This document shows, piece by piece, positions 1 to 8,435 of a stretch of DNA of 64,000 nucleotides (position 1 is its first letter; each line of letters opens with the position of its first letter). A program made the position numbers and the translations under genes. The notes beneath the pieces are model-generated. The model worked only from the letters and a program-made list of their open reading frames with translations. It had not been told where the DNA came from and ran no database searches. The stretch comes from Prochlorococcus sp. MIT 1223 (GTDB taxonomy: Bacteria; Cyanobacteriota; Cyanobacteriia; PCC-6307; Cyanobiaceae), in contig NZ_CP139303.1 in assembly GCF_034092465.1 (NCBI RefSeq), positions 1,144,865 to 1,208,864 of the forward strand, in the 5' to 3' direction.

Positions 1-803
1 CCAATCCAATTTCCTGTTTTGATAATTGATGTTTGGTCAAATCCAACCTTGGTGGCTAGCTCAAAACCATTTTCACCAATAACAAAAATTAAATCTCCTG
101 AGAAATTACAATCATCACATCTTGTTCGTAAATCATCAATGATTTTTTTCAATTGATCTGGAGAAGCACTGGTTTGGACTTGAGCCTGTGTCCCAATCAA
201 AGCAAGACCTTCTACTACTCCAAAAGCACTATTACTTGTTCTCTCAGCTAATTCCTTGCCTTGTGGGAAAACAATTTCTAAGTTCAAAGAAAATCCTTTA
301 GGAACCAAATCTCGAATATTCAAATTCAGCAATTCATAAGTAAAGGTTGAAATTGACGGTTTGCCTGTAGAAATATGTCTACCAAAGCCAAAACCAGGAA
401 CCAAGTTTAACCAAGAATTAATCTCATCAGAATTTTTTCTGCTCTTTAACAATTCATGATTTTTCTGAAATTGGACCAGAGCCCATATCTCCATACCTCT
501 AGTAATATCTAGCACTTCTCCAGGGTCAGAATAGTTAATTGCTAAAGCTTTATTTCCATGATCAATCAAAGAGGTTGATTGAACTGGTATTGATATTTTT
601 TCTTGAGTATTAGGTAGTCTAATCAGTTGATCAGGTTCAAAATCATTCCCCAACAAAACTTGGGTAGCCGCTTTAGCAGCTGCTACAACCCAAACAGGGA
701 GAGTAAATCCTTTCTCAACTGTAGAAAAATGATTAATAACTGAAAAAACTCCAAAATACTTTTTAGTATGTTTAATTTTGGACCTCGAGACTATGCAGGA
801 CAA
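1..803 (-). CDS. cbiD: Cobalt-precorrin-5B C1-methyltransferase (CbiD), C-terminus cut by left edge
   Basis: The minus strand is open from about position 803 to the window edge. My translation contains CbiD-like stretches: TLPVWVVAAAKAA near the N-terminus, then LDITRGMEIW, LAERTSNSAFGVVEGLALIG, ASPDQLKK and VIGENGFELA. CbiD methylates C1 of cobalt-precorrin-5B in anaerobic B12 (pseudocobalamin) synthesis in the cytoplasm. Roughly 250 residues are visible of about 370 expected, so the C-terminal third lies off the window. The start is unresolved: no ATG or GTG precedes the conserved block, the only in-frame common start is TTG at 803, which would overlap the divergent aminotransferase, and an ATT lies at 776. 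The family call is firm; the start is not. Confidence 0.85.
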   Translation of the reverse strand, partial: MSCIVSRSKIKHTKKYFGVFSVINHFSTVEKGFTLPVWVVAAAKAATQVLLGNDFEPDQLIRLPNTQEKISIPVQSTSLIDHGNKALAINYSDPGEVLDITRGMEIWALVQFQKNHELLKSRKNSDEINSWLNLVPGFGFGRHISTGKPSISTFTYELLNLNIRDLVPKGFSLNLEIVFPQGKELAERTSNSAFGVVEGLALIGTQAQVQTSASPDQLKKIIDDLRTRCDDCNFSGDLIFVIGENGFELATKVGFDQTSIIKTGNWI

Positions 804-1935
804 ATTAACCCTGATGATCCCGGGCCCTACTCCTGTGCCAGAGAGAGTACTAAAAGCATTGTCTCAGCACCCAATAGGACATCGTAGCCCTGAATTTCAA
901 GGTATTACCAAAAGGACTAATGAGTTACTTAAATGGTTACATCAAACAAGTCAGGATGTCTTGACAATTGCTGGTAGTGGAACAGCTGCAATGGAGGCAG
1001 CAATCATTAATACCCTTAGTAAAGGAGATAAAGTTATTTGCGGGGAAAATGGAAAGTTTGGAGAACGTTGGGTCAAAGTCGCACAATCTTTTGGATTGGA
1101 AGTAGAAGTTATAAAAGCTGAATGGGGGAATCCTTTAGATCCTGAACAATTTAGAAAAGCACTTGAAGCAGATGCAGAAATAAGAGCAGTAATTGTCACC
1201 CACTCAGAAACATCAACGGGTGTAATAAATGATTTGAAATCAATTTCGAATCACGTACAAAAACATAAAAATGCATTAATTATTGCGGACTGTGTAACTA
1301 GTCTTGGGGCATGCAATGTACCCATGGATGAATGGGGAATAGACGTTATAGCTTCAGGATCGCAAAAAGGATACATGATGCCTCCGGGTTTGAGTTTTGT
1401 AGCCATGAGCGAAAAGGCATGGGAAGCAAATAAAAGATCTAATTTGCCAAAATTTTACTTAGATCTAAGTTCTTATCAAAAAACAATTTCAAAAGACAGC
1501 ACACCTTTCACACCATCAGTAAATCTATATTTTGCTTTAGAAGCTTCACTAACCATGATGCAGGAAGAAGGACTAGAAGTTATTTTTAAAAGACATGAAC
1601 GTCATAAAAAAGCTACTCAAGCTGGGATCAAAGGTATGGGTTTAAATCTATTTGCAGCAGAAGGGCATGGAAGTCCATCTATAACTGCAGTGGCACCACA
1701 AGACATTGATGCAGAGAAGATCAGAAAAATTGTTAAAACTAAATTCGACATATTGCTTGCTGGCGGACAAGATCACCTAAAAGGAAAAGTTTTCAGAATA
1801 GGACACCTTGGATTTGTAAATGATAGAGACATAATTACAGCAATAGCAGCTATTGAAAGTTCTCTGGAAAGTCTAAACTTGTTAAAAAAACCTATAGGTA
1901 GCGGTATAGCAGCAGCCTCCAAGGAGCTTAATTAA
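793..1935 (+). CDS. Class V aminotransferase (alanine/serine-glyoxylate type)
   Basis: This is a PLP enzyme of the alanine-glyoxylate / serine-pyruvate aminotransferase family, often labelled 'soluble hydrogenase small subunit' in older cyanobacterial annotation. It probably transaminates glyoxylate in photorespiration. The N-terminal MIPGPTPVPERV and HPIGHRSPEF are family hallmarks; AGSGTAAMEA binds the cofactor phosphate, and the Schiff-base lysine is in SGSQKGYMMPPG. About 380 residues is the normal length. I prefer the ATG at 793, which puts the conserved block 7 residues in; a TTG at 778 would add five residues. It diverges from cbiD with almost no room for two promoters. The exact amino donor cannot be told from sequence. 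Confidence 0.9.
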   Translation: MQDKLTLMIPGPTPVPERVLKALSQHPIGHRSPEFQGITKRTNELLKWLHQTSQDVLTIAGSGTAAMEAAIINTLSKGDKVICGENGKFGERWVKVAQSFGLEVEVIKAEWGNPLDPEQFRKALEADAEIRAVIVTHSETSTGVINDLKSISNHVQKHKNALIIADCVTSLGACNVPMDEWGIDVIASGSQKGYMMPPGLSFVAMSEKAWEANKRSNLPKFYLDLSSYQKTISKDSTPFTPSVNLYFALEASLTMMQEEGLEVIFKRHERHKKATQAGIKGMGLNLFAAEGHGSPSITAVAPQDIDAEKIRKIVKTKFDILLAGGQDHLKGKVFRIGHLGFVNDRDIITAIAAIESSLESLNLLKKPIGSGIAAASKELN

Positions 1936-2026
1936 CTTATAAAGTCAAAATATAAATTAAATATTTGAGTTGATTTAATGTAAATAATAGACATCAAGAA
2001 ATTAATATTAGTTAGGGCTCTTCAGT

Positions 2027-2449
2027 TTATGCTGCAATGCTTTCATCTTTTTCTTCTTCCCAATTTTGCTCAGAATCATTTTCAACAGTAGGTGATTCTA
2101 AAATCTCTATTTGTTCAGAATCTGCATGATCAACATTTAACAACTTGTTTTCATTTGACTGTAATTCACCCTCACTTAATGACTGCTCTGCGAACTCAAG
2201 AATTGGAGAAGGTTCTTGTTCTTCCTCGTAAGACCCTTTCAGCAAGTCTTGGCAAACCTTTATTTGTTGATCTATACCGTCTAACATTTGAATCTCATTT
2301 ACAGGCAATTCAGATTGAGATTGATCTAATTGCAATTCTATTGCCTCAAAACGCTGTTCCAACTTGATCAATCTTTGCGATAAAGCAGTAATTGTTTGTG
2401 CCAAATCTTCCGTAGTGCGAGTAATTCTGAAAGAACAATTAGAATCCAT
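2027..2449 (-). CDS. Conserved hypothetical coiled-coil, acidic C-terminus
   Basis: A 140-residue protein with no recognised enzyme motif. Residues about 10-60 form a heptad-like helical stretch (ITALSQRLIKLEQRFEAIEL) that should make a coiled coil. The rest is strongly acidic and low in complexity, rich in Glu, Ser and Asn. There is no signal peptide or membrane segment. I recall similar short proteins starting with an RITRTTEDLA-like block in marine picocyanobacteria, so it is probably a real gene. It faces the aminotransferase tail to tail and has a 549-bp gap upstream. The function is unknown; a structural or adaptor role is only a guess. Confidence 0.65.
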   Translation of the reverse strand: MDSNCSFRITRTTEDLAQTITALSQRLIKLEQRFEAIELQLDQSQSELPVNEIQMLDGIDQQIKVCQDLLKGSYEEEQEPSPILEFAEQSLSEGELQSNENKLLNVDHADSEQIEILESPTVENDSEQNWEEEKDESIAA

Positions 2450-2764
2450 TAAAAAATCAAGAACTTACACTGATGACAACACATAGATGAAGAATGCTCA
2501 AGTGTTAGTTAAATCCCTGACAAAAACTTGTATACAAAAATAACTTATGTGCTAAAAGGACTTCGAGAGCAACCTTAAAAATTGTTATAGGTACTCTTTT
2601 CAAATCTATTATTGGATTTAATTATAGACCTAAGCCTTGATTGAATGTATCTGGAAAAGCCATATGTTTAAGCGAATACAAATTACAAGAGCAATCTCAT
2701 AAGTTAAAATTATAAGTGTGTGAGCTTGAATTTAAGAATTGATAAAACTTTGTTCCTCTCAGCT

Positions 2765-2782
2765 TTATTAGAGGCCTAATAA
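2765..2782. repeat. Perfect inverted repeat, hairpin
   Basis: TTATTAG, a 4-base AGGC spacer, then CTAATAA form a 7-bp stem with a tetraloop. There is no T-run on either side, so a simple intrinsic terminator is unlikely. It may be part of a small RNA fold or an operator. Confidence 0.35.
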
Positions 2783-2847
2783 GCAATTATAGTAAAAGCT
2801 ATGGGTACTCAAGCATAAGAATTTTACGCTATGATTGCAAGGTTCTA

Positions 2848-2940
2848 ATGCATAAACATAAAATCAGAAGTCATCTCATACGCTTCGCTAAAGCAGTTCA
2901 ATTAAAATTACAAGTTTTTCACGATTTAATAAAAAAATAA
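2848..2940 (+). CDS. Candidate 30-residue basic peptide
   Basis: An ATG frame of 30 codons ends at a TAA at 2938-2940. A CAAGG sequence lies 5-6 bases before the ATG, a better ribosome site than many confirmed genes here have. The peptide is rich in Lys, Arg and His (MHKHKIRSHLIRFAK at the start) and could form an amphipathic helix. It may be a chance frame in AT-rich DNA. Confidence 0.2.
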   Translation: MHKHKIRSHLIRFAKAVQLKLQVFHDLIKK

Positions 2941-2998
2941 AATACTAGCAAAATCTCTATATATAGATACTATATGGCTACATGAGTACTAGACCACA

Positions 2999-3412
2999 AT
3001 GCGTAAAATTTTTAATCTCTCTTGTCTATCATTATCAATAATTCTTGGTAGTTTAAGCGCTTTGAATAACAAAGCATATGCAAGCGTAACAACAGGATCA
3101 GATATTTATTGCACTATGCGCCAAGGAGGCAATAATCATGAAAAAAGTTGGATAGCTGCATACACTAATATAAAAAAACAAAGGTCAGGTTTTTTTAAAA
3201 CATCACCAAAACAAGCTGCAAATATGATTGTAGAACAAGTTGTTGCTGATACAGAAAAATACGAAGAATGTATCCCTTTTCTAGGAGATTTGTACACAAG
3301 TAAGGTCACACCAAAGCCGAAAGATAGTATGGAAAGTATGACAACAGATCCCGAGATTTTAGAATACTCTCCCTCAAAAGGAGAGTATAAAAATGATCGA
3401 TACAGTTATTAG
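2999..3412 (+). CDS. Small exported conserved hypothetical protein
   Basis: A 137-residue protein with a clear signal peptide: MRK, then a hydrophobic stretch of about 18 residues, ending in a cleavage-like AYA-S near residue 28. The mature part has motifs such as IYCTMRQGGNNHEKSW and KTSPKQAANMI, with two or three cysteines (YC, EECIP) that could make a disulfide in the periplasm or lumen. The last 30 residues are polar and probably disordered. I recall relatives in other marine picocyanobacteria (possibly the DUF6554 family, not certain). No activity can be assigned. The start is the only suitable ATG, with no clear ribosome site. Confidence 0.7.
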   Translation: MRKIFNLSCLSLSIILGSLSALNNKAYASVTTGSDIYCTMRQGGNNHEKSWIAAYTNIKKQRSGFFKTSPKQAANMIVEQVVADTEKYEECIPFLGDLYTSKVTPKPKDSMESMTTDPEILEYSPSKGEYKNDRYSY

Positions 3413-3588
3413 GATGAGTTTAAAATTAGCTATATTAATATGAATAGAAATGAATCAATAAAGTTATCTCTATATATGAACCTCAGGTCAAGAATAATCT
3501 TTGAAAATAATAAAATCGGAAGATATAAGTAAAAAAATATTGACTTGTTCATTAAGCAAGGCAAAATTAAATTAATTAAGCGACTCAT

Positions 3589-3990
3589 ATGCAAAACAGG
3601 GACGCAGTTTTCCTAGAAGATTTCTGTCCTAAACTACGTGATCGACAATGGAGAAAATCACTTCATACCTTTACTGGAAAAAGTTGTATTTATTGTGGGA
3701 AGAATTCAGAATCAATAGACCATATTCTTCCAAAAAGCAAAGGGGGGTTAAGCAATACAGAGAATTGCGTACCGGCTTGCCTCTCCTGCAATGGTGACAA
3801 GTCTGATATGGAAGCATTCGAATGGTATAGAAAACAACAGTTTTACGATCCAAGAAGGGCAATGGCGATAAGAGCTTGGACAGAAGGGGATATAAGATTG
3901 GCATTACGTTTGCTGCAATGGACAGAACCTCAAAATTCAAACAAAGCATCAAACAGATCCAACCAAGATCTGACTCTCCAAGTCGCTTGA
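3589..3990 (+). CDS. HNH endonuclease family protein
   Basis: A 133-residue protein with a compact HNH domain. CIYCGK and CLSCNGDKSD supply the two zinc-binding CxxC pairs, and IDHILPKSKGG plus TENCVPAC carry the His-Asn core of the beta-beta-alpha metal fold. HNH domains nick or cut DNA using a divalent metal. The rest (FYDPRRAMAIRAWTEGDIRLALRLLQW) is conserved in picocyanobacterial relatives as I remember them. It stands alone, with no methylase, integrase or toxin partner beside it, so a housekeeping DNA role is more likely than restriction. The reading frame stays open for 66 codons beyond the TGA. Confidence 0.85.
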   Translation: MQNRDAVFLEDFCPKLRDRQWRKSLHTFTGKSCIYCGKNSESIDHILPKSKGGLSNTENCVPACLSCNGDKSDMEAFEWYRKQQFYDPRRAMAIRAWTEGDIRLALRLLQWTEPQNSNKASNRSNQDLTLQVA

Positions 3991-4191
3991 GATTGCTACC
4001 AAACGCTGCAGGCTGATGGAGAATTATACTTTTCACAAATTGAAGCCAATTGTTCTGGGCTATCAGGAACGGAACAAATAGCAACAAGAATGAAAATAGA
4101 AGGAACAAAAAAAATGATCCTTAATGAATCGCCAATTGTGTTTCTTAAGCACGCTTTCTCATCACTAACAACAGTCGACCTGGCTACTTGA
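3991..4191 (+). pseudogene. Open frame continuing after the HNH stop; possible gene remnant or unannotated ORF
   Basis: Directly after the HNH stop the same frame is open for 66 codons, ending at TGA 4189-4191. It has no ATG until codon 34 (4090), so as a gene it would need a rare start. The translation is not low-complexity (ADGELYFSQIEA, LNESPIVFLKHAFSSL). I recognise no family. It could be a degraded gene, a tail lost by a stop mutation, or chance. The antisense frame at 3996-4223 is equally unconvincing. Confidence 0.25.
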
Positions 4192-4244
4192 ATCCTTAAA
4201 CAAGAATCAACCATCACCAACATGCAAGTAATACATTTGTACCA

Positions 4245-5150
4245 ATGCTAGAAGCAGTTGTCAACAGATTTCCTAAATTGCCTGCAGGAACAAAGATTCT
4301 TGTTTTCGGGGGAGGCTTTAGCGGGCAACACTTTGCAAAATTAGGACGCAGGCTTGGGGCGGAAGTACTTTGCAGTCGTCGTACAAAAGACAAAATTGGT
4401 ACTGATTTTGTTTTCGACAGCACTAAAGCTGAATTACTTTCAGATCATGTCCTAAGTGGTACAACACATATACTTAGCTGCATTCCTCCAGACGAAAATG
4501 GACAAGATCCTGTACTTAATTCTCTAAAAGGATTTTTGCAACAACTTCCTTTGAAATGGGTCGGCTATCTATCAACAACTGGCGTATATGGTGATTCAAA
4601 AGGTGAATGGGTCGACGAATCAACTACTCCTTACCCCAATCAACTTAGAAGCAAAAGAAGATTAGAGTGTGAGCAACAGTGGCAAAAATCTGGATTACCT
4701 GCACAAATCCTGCGCTTACCAGGAATTTATGGTCCTGGGAGGTCGGCCTTTGAAAGTATTATTCAAGGGAAGTGCAGACTTATTAATAAACCTGGGCAAA
4801 TATTTTCTAGAATACATATAGATGATATTGCAGGGGCTGCTATACATTTATTACTCTTAGCAAATAAAGGAATTAAACCAGAAATTATAAATATTTCAGA
4901 CAACTTACCAAGTACAAATATTGATGTATTGAATTTTGCCGCAAAATTAATTAATTATTCATTACCGCCTGAAGAAGAATTTGAATTTGCATCAGCAACA
5001 ATGAGTCCTATGGCTCTTTCATTCTGGAAAGAAAACCGAAGAGTTTCTAATAAACTACTTTGTAAGGGCCTTAATTACTCTTTAGTTCATCCTGACTACA
5101 GATCAGGCCTTAAAGAATGTTTATTAACTTTAAACAATGATGTGAAATAA
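4245..5150 (+). CDS. NAD-dependent epimerase/dehydratase-like SDR protein
   Basis: A 301-residue extended/atypical SDR protein. The N-terminus has a Rossmann ILVFGGGFSGQHFA, which departs from classic GxxGxxG, and it lacks a proper YxxxK: LSTTGVYGD supplies the Tyr region and RSKRRLECEQQW follows. This resembles the YeeZ-type atypical SDR group, often annotated as nucleoside-diphosphate-sugar epimerase. Residues about 155-200 (LRLPGIYGPGRS and HIDDIAGAAIHLL) are typical of the SDR C-terminal half. The substrate is unknown. It is followed 55 bp later by pdxA on the same strand, possibly cotranscribed. Confidence 0.8.
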   Translation: MLEAVVNRFPKLPAGTKILVFGGGFSGQHFAKLGRRLGAEVLCSRRTKDKIGTDFVFDSTKAELLSDHVLSGTTHILSCIPPDENGQDPVLNSLKGFLQQLPLKWVGYLSTTGVYGDSKGEWVDESTTPYPNQLRSKRRLECEQQWQKSGLPAQILRLPGIYGPGRSAFESIIQGKCRLINKPGQIFSRIHIDDIAGAAIHLLLLANKGIKPEIINISDNLPSTNIDVLNFAAKLINYSLPPEEEFEFASATMSPMALSFWKENRRVSNKLLCKGLNYSLVHPDYRSGLKECLLTLNNDVK

Positions 5151-5205
5151 CTTGTAAATATTCCTTAAATTTATTTATTAAAAGCTTTCCTTAAAGTAAA
5201 ACAAT

Positions 5206-6231
5206 ATGAAATCTAAACTTCCTATTATAATCTCAACTGGAGATCCTGCTGGAATTGGAATAGAGATAATACTAAAATCACTTTACTCATTAGAATCGTC
5301 AACACAAATAGATGTTGTATTAGTGGGGTGCAAGAAAAGTATTGAATTAGCTCATAGAAGACTTATTGATAAAAAGGAGAATGTAGTTACTGACCTATCG
5401 AAAATTGAAATAATAAATATTCCATTAAAAACAAAGATTGAATATGGCAAGCCTACTGAAATTACTGGAAATGCAAGTTTTAAGTATTTAAATCATGCAG
5501 CAAGTTTAGTCATGCAAAAAAAAGGAAGGGCATTAGTTACAGCACCCATAGCAAAGTTTGCCTGGCATAAAGCAGGGCATCTTTATGATGGTCAAACAGA
5601 ACTTCTAGCAGAATTAACAAACACTAGAGATTATTCAATGCTTTTTACGGCTAAGTCTCCGGTTAATGGATGGAGGTTAAATACTTTATTAGCAACAACA
5701 CATATACCAATAAAACAAGTTCCTGAAGATCTAAATACAGAAAAAATAATTTCTAAATTAGATAGTCTTTTAAACTTTTGTCAGAGATTTAAACATAGTC
5801 CAAAATTAGCAATCGCAGGTTTAAACCCCCATGCCGGGGAAGAAGGTCACATTGGCAACGAAGAAAAGAATTGGCTATCATTCGCAATTAATAAATGGCG
5901 AGACAATCACCCTGAAATAGTCCTGGATGGCCCACTCCCACCTGACACATGTTGGCTTTCTGCTGCCAAGTCATGGGAAGAAAATACTAATTCATTGGCA
6001 CCAGATGGATTATTAGCGCTTTATCATGACCAAGGGTTAATAGCAGTCAAATTAATTGCTTTTGACTATGCCGTTAACACGACTTTAGGATTGCCATTTA
6101 TTAGAACATCTCCTGATCATGGAACAGCTTTTGATATAGCTGGAAAAGGAGTTGCAAATCCTAATAGCATGTTAGAAGCAATTAAAACAGCATGGGAATT
6201 ATCAAATAAACCTAATCCTAAACAGGCTTGA
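5206..6231 (+). CDS. pdxA: 4-hydroxythreonine-4-phosphate dehydrogenase
   Basis: PdxA oxidises 4-phosphohydroxy-L-threonine in the DXP-dependent pathway to pyridoxal phosphate. The 341-residue length is normal. Visible hallmarks are STGDPAGIGIEI at the N-terminus, VTAPIAKFAWHKAGH (substrate lysine and histidine), GLNPHAGEEGHIG, LPPDTCW and ALYHDQGLIAVK with the metal histidine, and RTSPDHGTAFDIAG. The gene ends tail to tail with accB, overlapping it by 14 bp. A well-conserved enzyme with no odd features. Confidence 0.96.
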   Translation: MKSKLPIIISTGDPAGIGIEIILKSLYSLESSTQIDVVLVGCKKSIELAHRRLIDKKENVVTDLSKIEIINIPLKTKIEYGKPTEITGNASFKYLNHAASLVMQKKGRALVTAPIAKFAWHKAGHLYDGQTELLAELTNTRDYSMLFTAKSPVNGWRLNTLLATTHIPIKQVPEDLNTEKIISKLDSLLNFCQRFKHSPKLAIAGLNPHAGEEGHIGNEEKNWLSFAINKWRDNHPEIVLDGPLPPDTCWLSAAKSWEENTNSLAPDGLLALYHDQGLIAVKLIAFDYAVNTTLGLPFIRTSPDHGTAFDIAGKGVANPNSMLEAIKTAWELSNKPNPKQA

Positions 6232-6724
6232 CTCTCATCAAAACTTGGCCAAATTCAACTGGTGTGCCATTTTCAACCATGATTTCTATAATTTCTCCAC
6301 CCACCTCAGATTCCAATTCATTCATCAATTTCATAGCTTCAAGAATGCAAACTGTCTGACCGACCGCAACACGAGTTCCAACTTCAACAAAAGGAGGATC
6401 ATCTGGAGATGGTGCCCTATAAAAAGTTCCAACCATTGGTGCAGTAACTTCTAAGAGGTCTGTTCTGGAACCAGGAGAAGGGGGAGGGTCAATAGACGGG
6501 CTTAAGGTACTCCCTGGTTGAGTCTCTTGAGTTAATGGAGGAGCAACCTGTTGTTGTGGGGAGGTTGCAATTGTTGATTCAACTGTATTGAAAGAAGAAG
6601 TTGTGAGATTTCGCTTGATTTCCAAGCAAAAATCTTCTCCTTCTAATCGAAATTCATTGATATCACTATCAGCCAAAGTGGCTAATAAGCGATGCAATTC
6701 ATCATGATCAAGTTGCATAGTCAT
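6218..6724 (-). CDS. accB: Biotin carboxyl carrier protein of acetyl-CoA carboxylase
   Basis: AccB carries biotin between the carboxylase and transferase of acetyl-CoA carboxylase, the first step of fatty acid synthesis. The biotinylated lysine is in [10 protein letters not shown] near residue 131. The 168 residues comprise an N-terminal helix, a Pro/Ser/Thr/Gln-rich linker (about 45-90) and the biotinyl domain starting at [13 protein letters not shown]. Its ATG overlaps the efp stop as ATGA, so the two are translationally coupled, as in other cyanobacteria from memory. Confidence 0.96.
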   Translation of the reverse strand: MTMQLDHDELHRLLATLADSDINEFRLEGEDFCLEIKRNLTTSSFNTVESTIATSPQQQVAPPLTQETQPGSTLSPSIDPPPSPGSRTDLLEVTAPMVGTFYRAPSPDDPPFVEVGTRVAVGQTVCILEAMKLMNELESEVGGEIIEIMVENGTPVEFGQVLMRVKPV

Positions 6725-7284
6725 TGGTTCTCACGACCTAAATAACTGTCATTACGAGTATCAACTCTTATCTTCTCACCAATTGAAATAAATAAAGGCA
6801 CCATAACTTGAGCTCCTGTCTCAAGTATTGCAGGTTTTGTGCCTCCTGTAGCAGTATCACCCTTGACTCCTGGATCAGTTTCTTTGATTTCTAGAACAAC
6901 AGAGTTCGGAAGTTCAACCTCTAAAGGCTTGTCATTCCAGGTGACTACATTAACTTCCATACCTTCTTTAAGGTATTTCCGACTGTCACCGATTTGTTCA
7001 GCAGTCAGTCTCGTCTCCTCATAACTTGACATATCCATAAAAACATAATCACCTGTCTCCATATAAGTATGTTGCAAAGTTGATTTCTCAAGAATTGCTT
7101 GAGGAATCATCTCTCCAGCTCTAAAAGTTTTTTCTACAACATTCCCCCCTTGTACTGACTTTAATTTTGTACGAACAAAGGCAGAGCCTTTTCCAGGCTT
7201 AACATGTAGAAATTCAACTACTCGCCAAACAGCACCATCTAATTCAATAGTGGTGCCAGTGCGGAAGTCGTTACTTGAAATCAT
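6721..7284 (-). CDS. efp: Translation elongation factor P
   Basis: EF-P relieves ribosome stalling at polyproline. The 187-residue length and three beta-barrel domains fit. The tip loop [12 protein letters not shown] holds the lysine that is modified in some bacteria; no EpmA/EpmB modifying enzyme lies in this window. [11 protein letters not shown] and the C-terminal domain ending in [13 protein letters not shown] are typical. It is first in an efp-accB unit, with ppi diverging 63 bp away. Confidence 0.97.
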   Translation of the reverse strand: MISSNDFRTGTTIELDGAVWRVVEFLHVKPGKGSAFVRTKLKSVQGGNVVEKTFRAGEMIPQAILEKSTLQHTYMETGDYVFMDMSSYEETRLTAEQIGDSRKYLKEGMEVNVVTWNDKPLEVELPNSVVLEIKETDPGVKGDTATGGTKPAILETGAQVMVPLFISIGEKIRVDTRNDSYLGRENQ

Positions 7285-7347
7285 TTCCGCAAAACTTACC
7301 TATGAATCATAAGACTGTGCCAAAGTCATGCAAAAGTTCACTTTGAT

Positions 7348-8424
7348 ATGGCAAAACAATTTTTTTTGTTTTTGTTGGCTATAGCTCTTATTCCAGGAGG
7401 GTTTTTCTTTAATAAGCAAGCAATAGCAAGCTTACCTCCAGGAAATCGTGTAAAAGATCCCTACGCAATTCTAAGAAATTCATTACCAATAGAACAAAAA
7501 GATCTCAGAGAAGTTCAAAATCAACTTGAAGAAACCAGTGATGCACTAAGAGGAAGTCGTTGGCCCACAATTAGTAAAGCAACCTCAAGAAGCAAATTTG
7601 TAATAAATAATAAAAAAAATCAAATCCTGCAATCCCTTCCTGAATCCAAAAAGAACAAAGGCGAAGCAATTCTCTCCTCGCTCAAAAATCACCTAGATGA
7701 TTTAGCAGAAGAAGCTAGTGAAAAAGATAAATCAAGTTTTATTGAAAGTCGCAAACAAAGTCTTCAGGAGATTGGTGAATTGGAATCACTAATCGTAAAA
7801 GATGAATTCCCATATGAAATTCCGGCGAAATATGACAATCTTCCAAGGCTTCTTGGAAGAGCAAGCGTTGAAATTAATACAACCAAAGGAAACATGACTG
7901 CAATAATCGATGGATATAATGCGCCTTTGACTGCAGGATCATTCATAGACTTAGTTCAAAAAGGTTTTTACGACAAATTACCAATCAATAGAGCAGAAGA
8001 GTTTTTTGTTTTGCAAACAGGCGATCCTGAGGGTGATGCAATAGGTTACTTAGATCCAGAAACAAATAAAGATAGGCTTGTTCCTCTAGAAATAAGAATT
8101 CCTGGACAAAAAGAGACTATTTATGAAAATTCTTTTGAAGAACTTGGGCTTTATACCGAAAACCCTGTTCTTCCATTTGCAACATTAGGAACTCTAGGTT
8201 GGGCTCATTCGGACAAAAATCTAAATGATGGTTCATCTCAATTTTTCTTTTTTCTATATGAAGCAGAACTCAATCCTGCTGGAAGAAATCTGATTGATGG
8301 AAGATATTCAGCATTTGGTTATGTTGTAGAAGGAGAAGAAATACTTAGCAAACTAGAAATTAAGGATCGAATTAATTCCATAAAAGTTTTAAATGGATCA
8401 GAACGCTTTAAAAAACAAGCATAA
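7348..8424 (+). CDS. Lumenal cyclophilin-like protein (CYP38/TLP40 type)
   Basis: A 358-residue exported protein. A signal peptide covers residues 1-28 (FFLFLLAIALIPGGFFF then IASL). Residues about 35-165 are a helical domain (PYAILRNSLPI, then KDLREVQNQLEE) like the PsbQ-like helical part of plant CYP38/TLP40, and residues about 170-350 a diverged cyclophilin barrel (VEINTTKGNMTAIID, GFYDKLPINR, LQTGDPEGDAIGY, GSSQFFFFLYE). Plant CYP38 aids photosystem II assembly in the thylakoid lumen and has little isomerase activity. Here too the canonical catalytic FHR is changed to INR. The role is inferred from homology. It lies 11 bp before thiL. Confidence 0.85.
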   Translation: MAKQFFLFLLAIALIPGGFFFNKQAIASLPPGNRVKDPYAILRNSLPIEQKDLREVQNQLEETSDALRGSRWPTISKATSRSKFVINNKKNQILQSLPESKKNKGEAILSSLKNHLDDLAEEASEKDKSSFIESRKQSLQEIGELESLIVKDEFPYEIPAKYDNLPRLLGRASVEINTTKGNMTAIIDGYNAPLTAGSFIDLVQKGFYDKLPINRAEEFFVLQTGDPEGDAIGYLDPETNKDRLVPLEIRIPGQKETIYENSFEELGLYTENPVLPFATLGTLGWAHSDKNLNDGSSQFFFFLYEAELNPAGRNLIDGRYSAFGYVVEGEEILSKLEIKDRINSIKVLNGSERFKKQA

Positions 8425-8435
8425 GGAGTAAAAGA

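Larger units (their letters stand above)
2450..2998. other. 549-bp gene-poor intergenic stretch
   Basis: This is the longest gap in the window. All frames are broken frequently and no RNA gene is recognised. It contains one perfect 7-bp hairpin (2765-2782) and one short open frame with a Shine-Dalgarno-like sequence (2848-2940). It must also hold the promoters of the divergent flanking genes at 2449 and 2999. In so compact a genome such a gap suggests small RNAs, small peptides or decayed sequence. Confidence 0.6.

Noticed and set aside
3996-4223. 75-residue minus-strand frame after the HNH gene
   Set aside because: No ribosome site, no recognisable motif, and it overlaps the open plus frame; neither is convincing, and this one less so.
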